A stretch of DNA of 64,000 nucleotides from Parafrankia discariae (GTDB lineage: Bacteria; Actinomycetota; Actinomycetes; Frankiales; Frankiaceae). The notes under the pieces are model-generated. The model saw only the letters and a list, made by a program, of their open reading frames with translations, did no database searches and was not told the DNA's origin. The DNA is taken from the NCBI RefSeq assembly GCF_000373365.1, contig NZ_KB891217.1, positions 1 to 64,000 on the forward strand. The letters run 5' to 3'. Below, in pieces: positions 37,493 to 46,900 of the stretch. Positions within the stretch are counted from its first letter, which is position 1. Every line of letters starts with the position of its first letter. A program made the translations under genes and the position numbers.

Positions 37493-37834
37493 GTGGCTGA
37501 CGGCAAGCTCCTGCAATGCGAGATCATCAACCGGCCGGACGGCACAGCGGGGCCGGGCGTCGTCTTCGCTGCCGTGCTGGAGTCGTACAGCTTCGTCCCG
37601 CGGACCCTCGGCGAGACCGTGTTCTTTCAGATCATCGGCTACGGCAAGGACGGAACGAGGTACACCCTGACCGGTCTCCACCCCACGGAGGACGCCGCCC
37701 TCTTCGTGATCACCGAGGCTATCGGCCCCGACCGGGCTTTCAACCCGTCGCCAGCAGGCAGCGGCGACTGGGCGCCATCTCCCATGCCACCGGCTTCGTT
37801 CTCAGGATCAAGCTCCGCCTCCGTCGGGCAGTAG
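37493..37834 (+). CDS. Hypothetical beta-rich protein
   Basis: A 113-residue protein from a GTG with GAGAGGA upstream; a longer frame starting at 37376 looks like shadow. It reads as a beta domain (GKLLQCEIINRPDG ... VVFAAVLESYSFVPRTLGETVFFQIIGYGKDGTRYTLTGL) with a Ser/Pro-rich tail. It is the last rightward gene before the convergent terminator. No function was recognised. Confidence 0.62.
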   Translation: MADGKLLQCEIINRPDGTAGPGVVFAAVLESYSFVPRTLGETVFFQIIGYGKDGTRYTLTGLHPTEDAALFVITEAIGPDRAFNPSPAGSGDWAPSPMPPASFSGSSSASVGQ

Positions 37835-37845
37835 CGGACCGGAGG

Positions 37846-37869
37846 CCGCCGGGCAGCTTCGCCCGGCGG
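37846..37869. terminator. Bidirectional terminator
   Basis: CCGCCGGGC (37846-37854) and GCCCGGCGG (37861-37869) form a stem with a 6-base loop between the convergent rightward glycan operon and the leftward structural operon. Confidence 0.75.
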
Positions 37870-37875
37870 GCCGGG

Positions 37876-39339
37876 TCACGTCGGGACCCGCCACAGCTCC
37901 CGGTACTTCAAACTTGACTGCGGGTTACGTGAACCGAGCAAGTCGGACCAGACGTTGTTCGGGTCGACGTCGTTGAAGTATGACTCGGCGTGGACCAGAT
38001 TGATGCTCTTCAGGTGTTGCAGCCATTCGTAAACCCACTGAATAAACCCCGGATTATCGTGGCCGCCAAACGCCTGCTTATTTACCGCGTTGTTCAATCC
38101 CCACTCGCACAGAACAATCTTCTTGCCCTGCGCAAGCGCGAATGTTTCCCAGAACTTTGCCCGGCCAACATTGGTGGATTCGCGGGTGTTGACCGCGGCG
38201 TACCCGATCGCCTGCGGATAGTGGTCGTAAAGGTCGATGCCAATATAGTTGACGTAGGCGGGACCGGGCCAGGAGTTCCGTGCGTCCCCGCCAGAGGTTT
38301 GAGACGCCCCAGCGTTTACCGTCCATGCGAACTCCGCAGTCGGACGCGTCTCCCTTGTGAGGCTGACAATACGGCGATACGCCTGGATGAACGCAGTCGG
38401 GTTTACGGACGACCAGGGGAACCAGTTCCCGTTAAACTCAAACGCCAGGTTCGTGACCGGCTCCGGCATCCCCCGGGCAACAAAGGCATTCAACGTATCG
38501 CCCCAGCGCCGCCATTGCGAGTCGTACGCCCCACTGTTGATCGCATTTGCCTGCGCGCCGTTCGCCGCCGACCCGATCAGGTTCGGACCCAACGGCTGCC
38601 CGATCAACGGAACGAAATTTGTACGGGTCCAGTTGTTGACCACGTACGTCGGGCCGACTAGCTGGTCCCACCCACCTGTTCTCTGGCTGTATGTCAGACC
38701 GGATGTGGTCTGCCGCCCACGCCAGGTACCCCACTCGTCCACCGACTGCTGGGTGTACTGCGCCTGCCCACCCGGACGTGCCACACCCGACAGCCAGAAA
38801 CTGGGCGGCGGAGGCGGAGGAGGAGGCGGCGGATCAGGGTCGGGATCGGGGTCGGGGTTTCCCGGGCCCGGATCTGGTTCCTCAGGGTCCGGGTTCGGCG
38901 GGTCCGGCGGGTCCGGGTTCCCCGGATCAGGATCGGGATTGGGGTTCCCCGGGTCTGGATCTGGGGTCGGCGGCGGGTCCGGATCGGGCTCCGGCTCGGA
39001 AGGCAGCGGAGGAGGAGGCGAGTTCAGGCCCACCGCCGGACCGATGATCAAATAATCCTCGCCCAGCGGGGTGACATACACCCGATCACCCGGCGCGGGG
39101 GTGTACCCGCTGAGATATGGCATCTGGCGCGGGTGCAGCACAGACGACCCATCCAGAGTGATCCGCGGCAGGCCGAGTTCAGCCGGGTTGTACTCCAGAT
39201 CAATCGTCGCCACACGCGGATACAGGGTGTTATCAGGATGAGCACGGATCGTGCGGTGCTCCAGAACCCGCAACCGGGCCAGCGCGTCTCGGATCTGCGC
39301 TGCTGCCTGCTCCTCCAACGGCGGCCGGTACTGGCTCAC
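37876..39339 (-). CDS. Tail protein with GH26-like glycoside hydrolase domain
   Basis: A 487-residue protein from a GTG overlapping the upstream stop (GTGA at 39339). Residues 1-105 are a virion-attachment domain (helix EEQAAAQIRDALARLRVLE, then strands ending YVTPLGEDYLIIG). Residues about 108-180 are a very long Pro/Asp linker, and 181-487 a GH26-like barrel with acid/base Glu301 (AFEFNGNWFPWS), IDLYDHYP and nucleophile candidate Glu412 (LCEWGLNN). Paralogous to the anchored enzyme at 29820-30944, including the C-terminal KYRELW. It is probably a tail-tip depolymerase acting on a host surface glycan during adsorption. Confidence 0.82.
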   Translation of the reverse strand: MSQYRPPLEEQAAAQIRDALARLRVLEHRTIRAHPDNTLYPRVATIDLEYNPAELGLPRITLDGSSVLHPRQMPYLSGYTPAPGDRVYVTPLGEDYLIIGPAVGLNSPPPPLPSEPEPDPDPPPTPDPDPGNPNPDPDPGNPDPPDPPNPDPEEPDPGPGNPDPDPDPDPPPPPPPPPPSFWLSGVARPGGQAQYTQQSVDEWGTWRGRQTTSGLTYSQRTGGWDQLVGPTYVVNNWTRTNFVPLIGQPLGPNLIGSAANGAQANAINSGAYDSQWRRWGDTLNAFVARGMPEPVTNLAFEFNGNWFPWSSVNPTAFIQAYRRIVSLTRETRPTAEFAWTVNAGASQTSGGDARNSWPGPAYVNYIGIDLYDHYPQAIGYAAVNTRESTNVGRAKFWETFALAQGKKIVLCEWGLNNAVNKQAFGGHDNPGFIQWVYEWLQHLKSINLVHAESYFNDVDPNNVWSDLLGSRNPQSSLKYRELWRVPT

Positions 39340-40478
39340 GAATCGTCCTCGACTTCGCCGAGGTGCAACTTCGTTGTCTCCTCGCGGCCCTCGCCCGGAG
39401 GCGTCACCGTCCAGCCGATAATCCGAACCCGTGTCGCCAGACCCGGCTGCCCGGTCTCCGGGTCCTCCGGATGCAGGGGCGAGCTCGCGACCAGCCACGC
39501 CCATGATCCCAACGGGATGTCCTGCACCCGCGGATACACCGGCCCGGGAACCGTCACCGTCGGCACGGTGACGGTCCGAGCCCGACGCCGCTGCATGGTG
39601 TCAGCGAAAGTATCGACTTGCGACTGGTATTGGACAATGCCGCCGGGGAACTGCCCGGAATCCTCAAGGACCGGGAACCCGGCCGCGATGTCGACGAAGT
39701 CACGGCCTCGCGCGGAGTCCGACACCCAGCTCATCTGCATGCCGTCCGTCGATGACGATGTGGCCGTTGCGCGGAAAGAATTCACGCTGTCCGAGCCGAC
39801 CCGCGGGAACGAGTAGTCGACGACGTTCCCGGGAAACTGCAACACGATCGGCGTTGTCTCGGCGGACAGACCAAGCTGAGGCCGACCGAGCCGGAGAAAC
39901 AATGCGGACATGTGCTCGTCGCTGAATCCTGGCTCGAAGGTGAACTCAAAGTTCTCGCTGCTGGCCAGACCCTGGAGGACGTCAAGAATTTTCCGGTTCT
40001 CGGCGCCCACGTAGGTCGTGCTCCGCGTGGCACCGCTCATCGTCTGAGGCAAGACCAGGCCGGCAATGTTCTTACCGGTTCCGGTCGTTCCCCGGGTGAC
40101 GAGTCCTCGGGCGATGTCGAAGAGATCTATGCTGGTGAACTGGAGATCCGCGCGGATCTCCCGCTTCCCGAATAGGCTTTCGATCGAGCTGGCCCGAATC
40201 GGCAGCGAATAATCCAGGATCGAGCTGTGAGGCCAATCCCAGACGATCCCTGCCCAGATCGGTGCGCCGTCCTGCCCGACCCACAGCATGGTCCGGCGCG
40301 GTTCCAAGGCATCGAGGTAGGCCCGGTTCTGCGTCGCACTGGCCCGCAGATCGAGCGTGGCCGTCAGGTCCCCGGACGCGCACAACCGGCGTGAGAATGA
40401 ATTGCAGTCGAGCGGCAGCCAGTCCGCCAGCACCGCGCCGGTTCGGACGTGCGTCGCCCAGTACCTGTATTCGGCCAT
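39336..40478 (-). CDS. Minor tail protein (Gp37-like)
   Basis: A 380-residue protein resembling the siphophage Gp37/ReqiPepy6-type minor tail protein: an N-terminal beta domain (RYWATHVRTGAVLADWLPLDCNSFSRRLCASGD) with TMLWVGQDGAPIWAGIVWDWPHS, a helical middle (DLFDIARGLVTRG) and a C-terminal beta-sandwich. It lies between the tail-tip proteins and the GH26 tail enzyme and overlaps the latter by 4 bases. It presumably forms the baseplate hub or shaft. Confidence 0.78.
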   Translation of the reverse strand: MAEYRYWATHVRTGAVLADWLPLDCNSFSRRLCASGDLTATLDLRASATQNRAYLDALEPRRTMLWVGQDGAPIWAGIVWDWPHSSILDYSLPIRASSIESLFGKREIRADLQFTSIDLFDIARGLVTRGTTGTGKNIAGLVLPQTMSGATRSTTYVGAENRKILDVLQGLASSENFEFTFEPGFSDEHMSALFLRLGRPQLGLSAETTPIVLQFPGNVVDYSFPRVGSDSVNSFRATATSSSTDGMQMSWVSDSARGRDFVDIAAGFPVLEDSGQFPGGIVQYQSQVDTFADTMQRRRARTVTVPTVTVPGPVYPRVQDIPLGSWAWLVASSPLHPEDPETGQPGLATRVRIIGWTVTPPGEGREETTKLHLGEVEDDS

Positions 40479-40483
40479 CCGCG

Positions 40484-41569
40484 CTACACCAGAGACCCGA
40501 GGTCTTCGACGTAGAACACGCAGCGGATACCGCCCCCGGCGATGATCTGGTGATAGCCAGTGCCGGAAAGATTAACCGCATCTAGAGTGCAGTTCTGTGA
40601 TCCAGTCGTCACATCGTCGACCAGCGTCTCGTACGTCATGCAATCCGGGGTCAGGCCCTGGAGTGCCGGCGACGTGACGAACTCATACTGAGACTTCCGA
40701 ACACCGCCGATCTTGTGGGAGAGCACCACGAAATCGCCAGGGGTATTCGCGCCGCCGGCACTGCCGATCCGCAGATTACTCACCATCCGATAACGGCGGC
40801 CCGCTACGAACGGAACGAACGATAGGAACTGCTGAGAGACCTCCGGGCCGTTCCGCCAGCCGACCGTACCGATGGTGTTGTATGCCTTGGCGATGATCCC
40901 TCGGGGTGCGCTGGGCGCTCCGACGTACTGCCAGTTAGCCCCGTCGAAGACTCGCAACGTGTCCGTGTCCGTGTCGTAGCGAGCCATCCCGTCGTACGGG
41001 TTGCTCACGGTCGCACCGAACAGGGTCGGCAGGATTCCGCCCGTCGCCACAGTGAAAACGCGCAGGTCTGTGATCGCTGTTGCGGGGATCGAGGTGACAC
41101 CGGCCCCGACCGTGACCCGGGCGAGGATCAGGGAACTGGCTGGGATCGCTGGGTCGGCCGGCACCGGGGCCGGTGTACCGGCGATCAGACGGATGCGGGA
41201 GCGGCTGTTCTCGTCTCCGGTGTCCTCGACCTGGAGCACCACCAGGTCACGCCGCGGGTTCGTGGCATTGCTCGTCGGGATCGCGAGGGTGCCGTTAGTC
41301 GCCAGCCCTGTCCGGTACGCCCCCTGGTCCGCGGTGGTTGTCCCTTGGACGGTCGCGAACCCCGCGTGAACGTAGACGTTCATGCCGGTCGACGTGGTCA
41401 CCGCCAACGGCTCCCCGTACCCAGGGTGCACGCCCGACCGGACGACGATCGGCCCAGCGCCACCAATCAGCGGCTGATCCGCTGACACGGCGAGATGCCG
41501 CAGCAGCTTCGCGTCGTATGTGGCACCATTCGCCCACAGCGGCGGTTCGCCTGTCAGTTCAGTCGCCAC
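40484..41569 (-). CDS. Minor tail / receptor-binding protein candidate
   Basis: A 361-residue protein. The first half is a phage baseplate-like beta domain (GEPPLWANGATYDAKLLRHLAVSADQPLIGG ... GMNVYVHAGFATVQG, NPRRDLVVLQVEDTGDENS), common in actinophage minor tail proteins. The second half is a jelly-roll-like domain (APRGIIAKAYNTIGTVGW ... FVPFVAGRRYRMVSNLRIG) that could bind a receptor. It is cotranscribed within the tail-tip block. Confidence 0.74.
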   Translation of the reverse strand: MATELTGEPPLWANGATYDAKLLRHLAVSADQPLIGGAGPIVVRSGVHPGYGEPLAVTTSTGMNVYVHAGFATVQGTTTADQGAYRTGLATNGTLAIPTSNATNPRRDLVVLQVEDTGDENSRSRIRLIAGTPAPVPADPAIPASSLILARVTVGAGVTSIPATAITDLRVFTVATGGILPTLFGATVSNPYDGMARYDTDTDTLRVFDGANWQYVGAPSAPRGIIAKAYNTIGTVGWRNGPEVSQQFLSFVPFVAGRRYRMVSNLRIGSAGGANTPGDFVVLSHKIGGVRKSQYEFVTSPALQGLTPDCMTYETLVDDVTTGSQNCTLDAVNLSGTGYHQIIAGGGIRCVFYVEDLGSLV

Positions 41570-41581
41570 AGGTTCCCTCCC

Positions 41582-42685
41582 TCATATCCACGCATCCCGC
41601 CACTCGATGATCATCCGAGCAGTTCCATTCGAGGAGCCGCCAAGCTGAACGGTGTTCTCACCCGGTTCCAACGACCACCACGCAGACAACGGATCGGCAG
41701 ACCGGAAAGCCCCATTGAGAAACCCCTGACGGGTATCCATGTTCACGACAAGCTCATCCGTCGATGAAAGCCGAAGTGACTCATAGGTCACCTGCCGGCC
41801 CGTCCGCAGATTCGCAATAGACGGGCTCGCGATCGGACCAATGATCCGCACCGTCGGACGGGTCTCCATGTTCCCTGCGTTCACCAGATCCGTGGAGCTC
41901 GTCGCCTGCTGCGCTGCCAAAGTCAGGGGGGGAATCAATGGGGGAGTCAATCCGCCAGTGACGGCCGCCGCCGCGGCGACGGTCACGGTGTGCAGCGCCT
42001 CGGAATACTTACGCGGGTCGGGTGCAACAAGACCGATCGTGAAATCGCAGGAGACAAGGTTCACGCACGATTCCGTGAGAGTCCCGGACCTGCGGACCAA
42101 TACCCGTTTCGATGCGGTCGGTTCGTCATACCGCAACACGGCCAGGTCAGAGACAGGCAGAATCCGCTGGAGCTGCTCGCGGGCCCGGTCCCGAGCGAGC
42201 TGCGTCGGCGCATCAACACTCACCCGCAGCGTCAACGGCCGCGGAGCCCAGAACTGCGGCCCGGCCCACCCGCCGTGGTCACCAGCTCGCTGCTGCACGC
42301 TCCCGGACACTGGCGGGCTGTCCCACCCATCGATCCCACGCCAGATCCAGGCACACTCTGTGATCGCATCGATCACCCCGAAATTGCGGACCATGCCTCC
42401 GTACGACAACGCGCCCGTCCAGAACCCCCCACCGGCCGGCGCGACCGGCTGGACCTCCGCGTCCTTCTCCGGTGGCGGCGGGTCCGGCTCAGCGGTCGCC
42501 CCACCGATGCCGTAGACACCGGCGCCGTAGACACCGATGCCGTACGTGCTCGGCGGGGGGCCGGTGATGTCACCGATCCCATACGAGCCAAGGCCGTACA
42601 GACCAAGACCGAAAGCCTCGAGGAGGTTGTCCACCCCGATGCCGTAGTGGCCTTCGCCGTACTCGCCTCTGCCGTACTCGGACAT
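41582..42685 (-). CDS. Distal tail protein (Dit-like) with Tyr-Gly repeat N-terminus
   Basis: A 367-residue protein. The first 65 residues are a Tyr-Gly-rich repeat (YGRGEYGEGHYGIG ... LGLYGLGSYGIGD ... YGIGVYGAGVYGIGG), followed by an acidic Pro linker and a Dit-type domain (ECAWIWRGIDGWDSPPVSG, RPLTLRVSVDAPTQLARDRAREQLQRILPV, SCDFTIGLVAPDPRKYSE ... RPTVRIIGPIASPSI ... WRDAWI). Dit forms the ring between the tail tube and the tip. The YG repeats are an unusual flexible addition. Confidence 0.78.
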   Translation of the reverse strand: MSEYGRGEYGEGHYGIGVDNLLEAFGLGLYGLGSYGIGDITGPPPSTYGIGVYGAGVYGIGGATAEPDPPPPEKDAEVQPVAPAGGGFWTGALSYGGMVRNFGVIDAITECAWIWRGIDGWDSPPVSGSVQQRAGDHGGWAGPQFWAPRPLTLRVSVDAPTQLARDRAREQLQRILPVSDLAVLRYDEPTASKRVLVRRSGTLTESCVNLVSCDFTIGLVAPDPRKYSEALHTVTVAAAAAVTGGLTPPLIPPLTLAAQQATSSTDLVNAGNMETRPTVRIIGPIASPSIANLRTGRQVTYESLRLSSTDELVVNMDTRQGFLNGAFRSADPLSAWWSLEPGENTVQLGGSSNGTARMIIEWRDAWI

Positions 42686-42695
42686 GGGCTGCTGC

Positions 42696-43949
42696 TCAGT
42701 TCGGGGCGACGGTAGTAATGGTCCCGGCCGGCGACTTGTATTTCAGTGCTCCGGACTCCATGTAGAGCCGGCCCGGGGTGCTCCCCGGGTTTCCAAGGAA
42801 GATCTGGGGGAAGCGATCATTGTGGAAGATTCGGGGATCTGCGGTGAGCGGTTCGAAGTCGCTGGTGGTGCTGGTGGTCCGGAGATTCTGAAGCCAGACG
42901 CGGGCAGTTGTCAGGTCAGCCGAACCGAAGATCAGCGGAATGGTGAATCCGCTCTGCACGGTGAAGTCGCGTTGCGACAGTCCATGGACCTCAAGCTGAA
43001 CACCGTTGTCAATCTTGATGAGGGCGAACAGGTCGGGGATGTTCGCCGTCAGCAGATGGCAGAACACTATGGTGAGGCCGTGGATCGCCACGGTAGAGCC
43101 GACGCCGTACACGGCCACGAATGCGTTGTAGTTCTGAACCGGAGTGATCTGCTCCAGGTGTAGGCCGCTCACGGTCAGATTCTCAACGGTCGAGAAGACG
43201 ACCGGCGGCCCACTCATCTGACTGTGCTCTACGTTGATCACAGCCATGAAGGCATCAGAATGCGCGGTCATCCGCAGACCACTGAACGCCATCAACGGCG
43301 TGCCGGCTGGATTGTTGTGAATGTAAATGTTGTAGAAGATGGAGCCCGTCGAAATTGAAGCGGCCGAGGTCAGGTCCATCCCATAGCCGGAGAATCCGTT
43401 CACCTCGATGTTCGTGACTGAGCACGAAGCCATGAACGTCGCAGCCTCAGTCCTGGCGAGACTCACCCCAGTCTGAGAATTGATGATGTGAAGCTGGTCG
43501 AGGATCGTAGCGAAGGCGTCATGCAAAAGGACCGCGCAGCCGTTCTCCTGTCCGCTCGTCTGCGCGGTCTGGTAGCGCAGCGACATGTTCCGCAGACTGT
43601 TGTATCCATCGTTCAGCCGGAAAATTGCAACGTTCGGTCCGGTCTGCAAAACCGTCGTCGTCGATCGCGAGTCGCCGGTGACATGCACAGTCGCCGGGAT
43701 TGTGAGCTGGGCAGAGATCAGAAACGTCCCCTTGCCCAGGTGCACTGTCCCACCCGTGGCCGCAGCCGCAGCGTTGATCGCAGTCTGGATCGCGTTCGTG
43801 TCATCGCCACCCGATGGGGTCAGCCGCCACGTCGGCACCGCCCGCTCAATCGAGTTCCCGAAGTCCCGAAGCGCGATCAGAATGTTATTGAGCACCGCCC
43901 CCCAGATATCGTTTGGGGAGATCGTCGGTGGGTTAAAGCTGATGGGCAT
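42696..43949 (-). CDS. Right-handed beta-helix tail spike (pectate-lyase fold)
   Basis: A 417-residue protein. A helical attachment region (PNDIWGAVLNNILIALRDFGN) is followed by the start of a pectate-lyase-like coil, DDTNAIQTAINAAAAATGGTVHLGKGTFLIS, which is characteristic of phage spikes, and then some 10 rungs of beta-helix to about residue 350. The C-terminus (PGRLYMESGALKYKSPAGTITTVAP) resembles a phage trimerisation or tail-needle segment. It probably binds or cuts a surface polysaccharide; no catalytic residues can be assigned. Base composition is less GC-rich than neighbours. Confidence 0.8.
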   Translation of the reverse strand: MPISFNPPTISPNDIWGAVLNNILIALRDFGNSIERAVPTWRLTPSGGDDTNAIQTAINAAAAATGGTVHLGKGTFLISAQLTIPATVHVTGDSRSTTTVLQTGPNVAIFRLNDGYNSLRNMSLRYQTAQTSGQENGCAVLLHDAFATILDQLHIINSQTGVSLARTEAATFMASCSVTNIEVNGFSGYGMDLTSAASISTGSIFYNIYIHNNPAGTPLMAFSGLRMTAHSDAFMAVINVEHSQMSGPPVVFSTVENLTVSGLHLEQITPVQNYNAFVAVYGVGSTVAIHGLTIVFCHLLTANIPDLFALIKIDNGVQLEVHGLSQRDFTVQSGFTIPLIFGSADLTTARVWLQNLRTTSTTSDFEPLTADPRIFHNDRFPQIFLGNPGSTPGRLYMESGALKYKSPAGTITTVAPN

Positions 43950-43975
43950 GTGACTCCCTCACATCCTCTGGACGG

Positions 43976-46900
43976 TCAGCCGGCCATGGCCAGCGCGAGC
44001 TTGCGTTGCATCTCCGCGATAACCTCCGGTGTGCTCATCGACCGATCCATGTGGAAGTTGTTCGTGATGTTGTGGACAGGAGGGGTGAGGGCCTCGTTCG
44101 GATAGATCCGCCCCGGCGTCCCATCCACACGAACCTCGGGTCCGTTCTCCCCGACCAGGTAAGGCTTCCCGAGCGGTGGGATACCGCCGTCCACGTAGCC
44201 ACCTGGCCGCGACCATGCTTCCAAAGTCCCGTAACGGGACTTCGTGTATTTGGTCGCCGCATAGATGTTCGCCAACGGATCAAGAATTCCCCGGCCTCGA
44301 TACGGGCCGGCGTAGGCGTTGAACGTCGGCGGGATAACCTGCATCAACCCCTGAGACGGGGTTCCGTTCCTGGCGTTGATATCCCAGTTGTTGACCGCGC
44401 TCGGGTTACCGCCCGACTCCTGGTTCATCCGCCGCAACAGAAGGTTGATCCACGACGAGGATTCACCGGCCGCTTCGAGGGCCTGCAAAGCGACGCCGCG
44501 CCACTGCTCGACGTTCCCACCACCACCCGAGGCGGCGACCTCCGCGGCGACCCTCGCCATCTCGCTGTCTTCTCGCCCGCGGATCGTCGCGACGATCCGA
44601 TCGAGCGGGTATTCCGCCATCTTCCCGACGGCCCCGCGCCAGTCGCCCCCGTTTCCAAGCGTGGCGTGGATCGCCGCGCGCAGCGGGACGAACGCTGCCT
44701 CGGCCGTCATCGCGAGCATGCCGAGCGCAACATCCTTGAGACCTGACAGGGCCCGGCCTCCGGTGGCGTCCCAGACCGAGCCGAGGCCGGAAGCGATCGC
44801 CCCGGGGATGCCACCGTCGGCCATGCCCACACCGCTCGCCTGACCCCCACCGCCGAGCGCCCGGCGCCAAGCGAAGATGTTCCCGTGGCCGCCGGCTCGG
44901 TTGACCTCTTCCGTGGTGAGGACGTGCTCGCCCGGCATGAGCCAGCGCAGCACTGAATCCTTACCGGGAATCCCGCCTCTGATCGGCCCGCCGGACTTGA
45001 GTCCTGGTACAACCTGTAGATCAGGAAGACCCACATTCCCGGCGGTGGCATTCCAGACCCTGCGGATGCCGTTGTTGTAAACGGTATTAATGACAAAGTT
45101 GACGGGCGCCTTGGTCTTTTCTTGAATCCCGCCCCAGATCTGCCCGATCGAATCCACGCCACGCTGGAAGGCGCCCTGAACCGCGGACATGATTTCGTTG
45201 ACCTTGTTCCGCACCGCGTTCATCGCGTTGGACACGACAGACTCGACACTCGAATAGGTCGACTGGCTCTTCTGAAGCACTCCATCCCAAGCGCCAGCCA
45301 GCGCGCTGCCCGCCGCGGACGTCCCCGACCGCACGGAATTCGTGACAGCCTGTACGCGCGCCGAAATAAAAGACTCGACACTGGACCAGGTGCTCTGGCT
45401 CTTCTGGTAGGCCGCGTCCCACGCGCCGGCCAGGGCGCTACCCGCCGCCGACGTCCCACGCTGCACCGCGCTCGCCACGCCCTGCGCCCGCGCCGACACG
45501 AAGGACTCGACACCTGACCAGGTGGCCTGGCTCTTCGCGGAGACCGCGTCCCACGCGCTGGCCAGGGCGCTGCCGGCGGCTGACGCCTTCGTCTGTACGG
45601 CGGTGGCAACTCCCTGCGCCCGCGCCGACACAAAGGACTCGACGCCAGACCAGATAGTCTGGCTCTTCAGGAAGATCGAATCCCACGCCCCGGAGAGCGC
45701 ACTACCGGCCGCCGACGCCTTCATTTGCACGGCAGTCGCGACGCCCTGCGCCCGCGCCGACACGAATGACTCGACCGTCGACCAGGCGCTCTGGCTCTTC
45801 GCGAGCGCCGAATCCCAGGCGGAAGACAAAGCGGTTCCGGCAGCCGACGTCCCGCGCTGCACCGCGGTCGCGACGCCCTGCGCCCGAGTCGAGACAAAGG
45901 ACTCGACGCCGGACCAGACCGACTGCGTCTTCAGGAACGCGCTATCCCAGGCAGACGCCAGGGCGCTGCCGGCGGCCGAGGCGCTCGTCTGGACGCCGCT
46001 GGAGATCGACCGCGCACTCGCGGAAACGGTCGACGTGATACCCGACCAGACGGTCTGCGTCTTCTGCCAGGTCGAATCCCACGCGGTGGAAACGCCATCT
46101 CGGACGGAGGCCGCTGCGCTACTGATGCCAGAAAACGCAGTAGACACCTTGCTGCCGACGTCCCGGGCGCCATCGGAAAGAAGCCGAAATCCGGTACCCA
46201 GGCCCGCGAGAATGCTGATCAGCACCTCGACCGACTCGCCGGCTAGCTGGATCGCCCCACGGAAATACTGATTCAGACCGAACTCGGCGACCCGAATCGC
46301 CACCTGGCCGATCTTGTCGAGAGCTGCTGCGAGAGACTGAAGGCCAGGCTTGTTATCCTCGACCTTCTGCCAGATCTCCCGCAACTGCGGGATCATCTTG
46401 TCGCGGAAGCTGTCCCCGACCCGCTCGACCGCTGGGAGAACATGATCCTGAATCCAGCCGGAGAGTGACCGGAATACTGGAACGACATCGTCCCGAAGGA
46501 TCGGCACCAGCCCGTCCCGTGCGATCGGGACGAGATCATTCCGAATGAGACGGAGCAGCGTCGACAGCGCCGACTGGGTCAGCAGAGTGACCTCGGTGCC
46601 AAGTTCGGCAACTGGCCTACCCATGTGATCGAACAGGTCGTACAGCGAAACAAGGGTGGGAGCGACCTCTGTTCTGGCGAGGTTTGCGAACCCTCGGGCC
46701 TTAATGCCGAGACCCTCAAAGATCGCGGACAGCCCGTTTCCCGAGATTGTTCCCGTCTGATAGCCGGCAGCGATGTCCCCGGCCGCAGAGACGACAGCGC
46801 CCCCAGCCTCGCCGGCCGCCATTCGCATCGTGCGGAACGCCGACGACACGCCATTGATAACAGGCTCAGACTCCGCCCACCTCCGGAACGAGGCGGACCC

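Noticed and set aside
38810-39000. Dense short tandem DNA repeats (GGATCGGGGTCCGG type) that resemble a minisatellite
   Set aside because: They encode the Pro/Asp linker of the tail GH26 protein in frame; no independent signal is needed.
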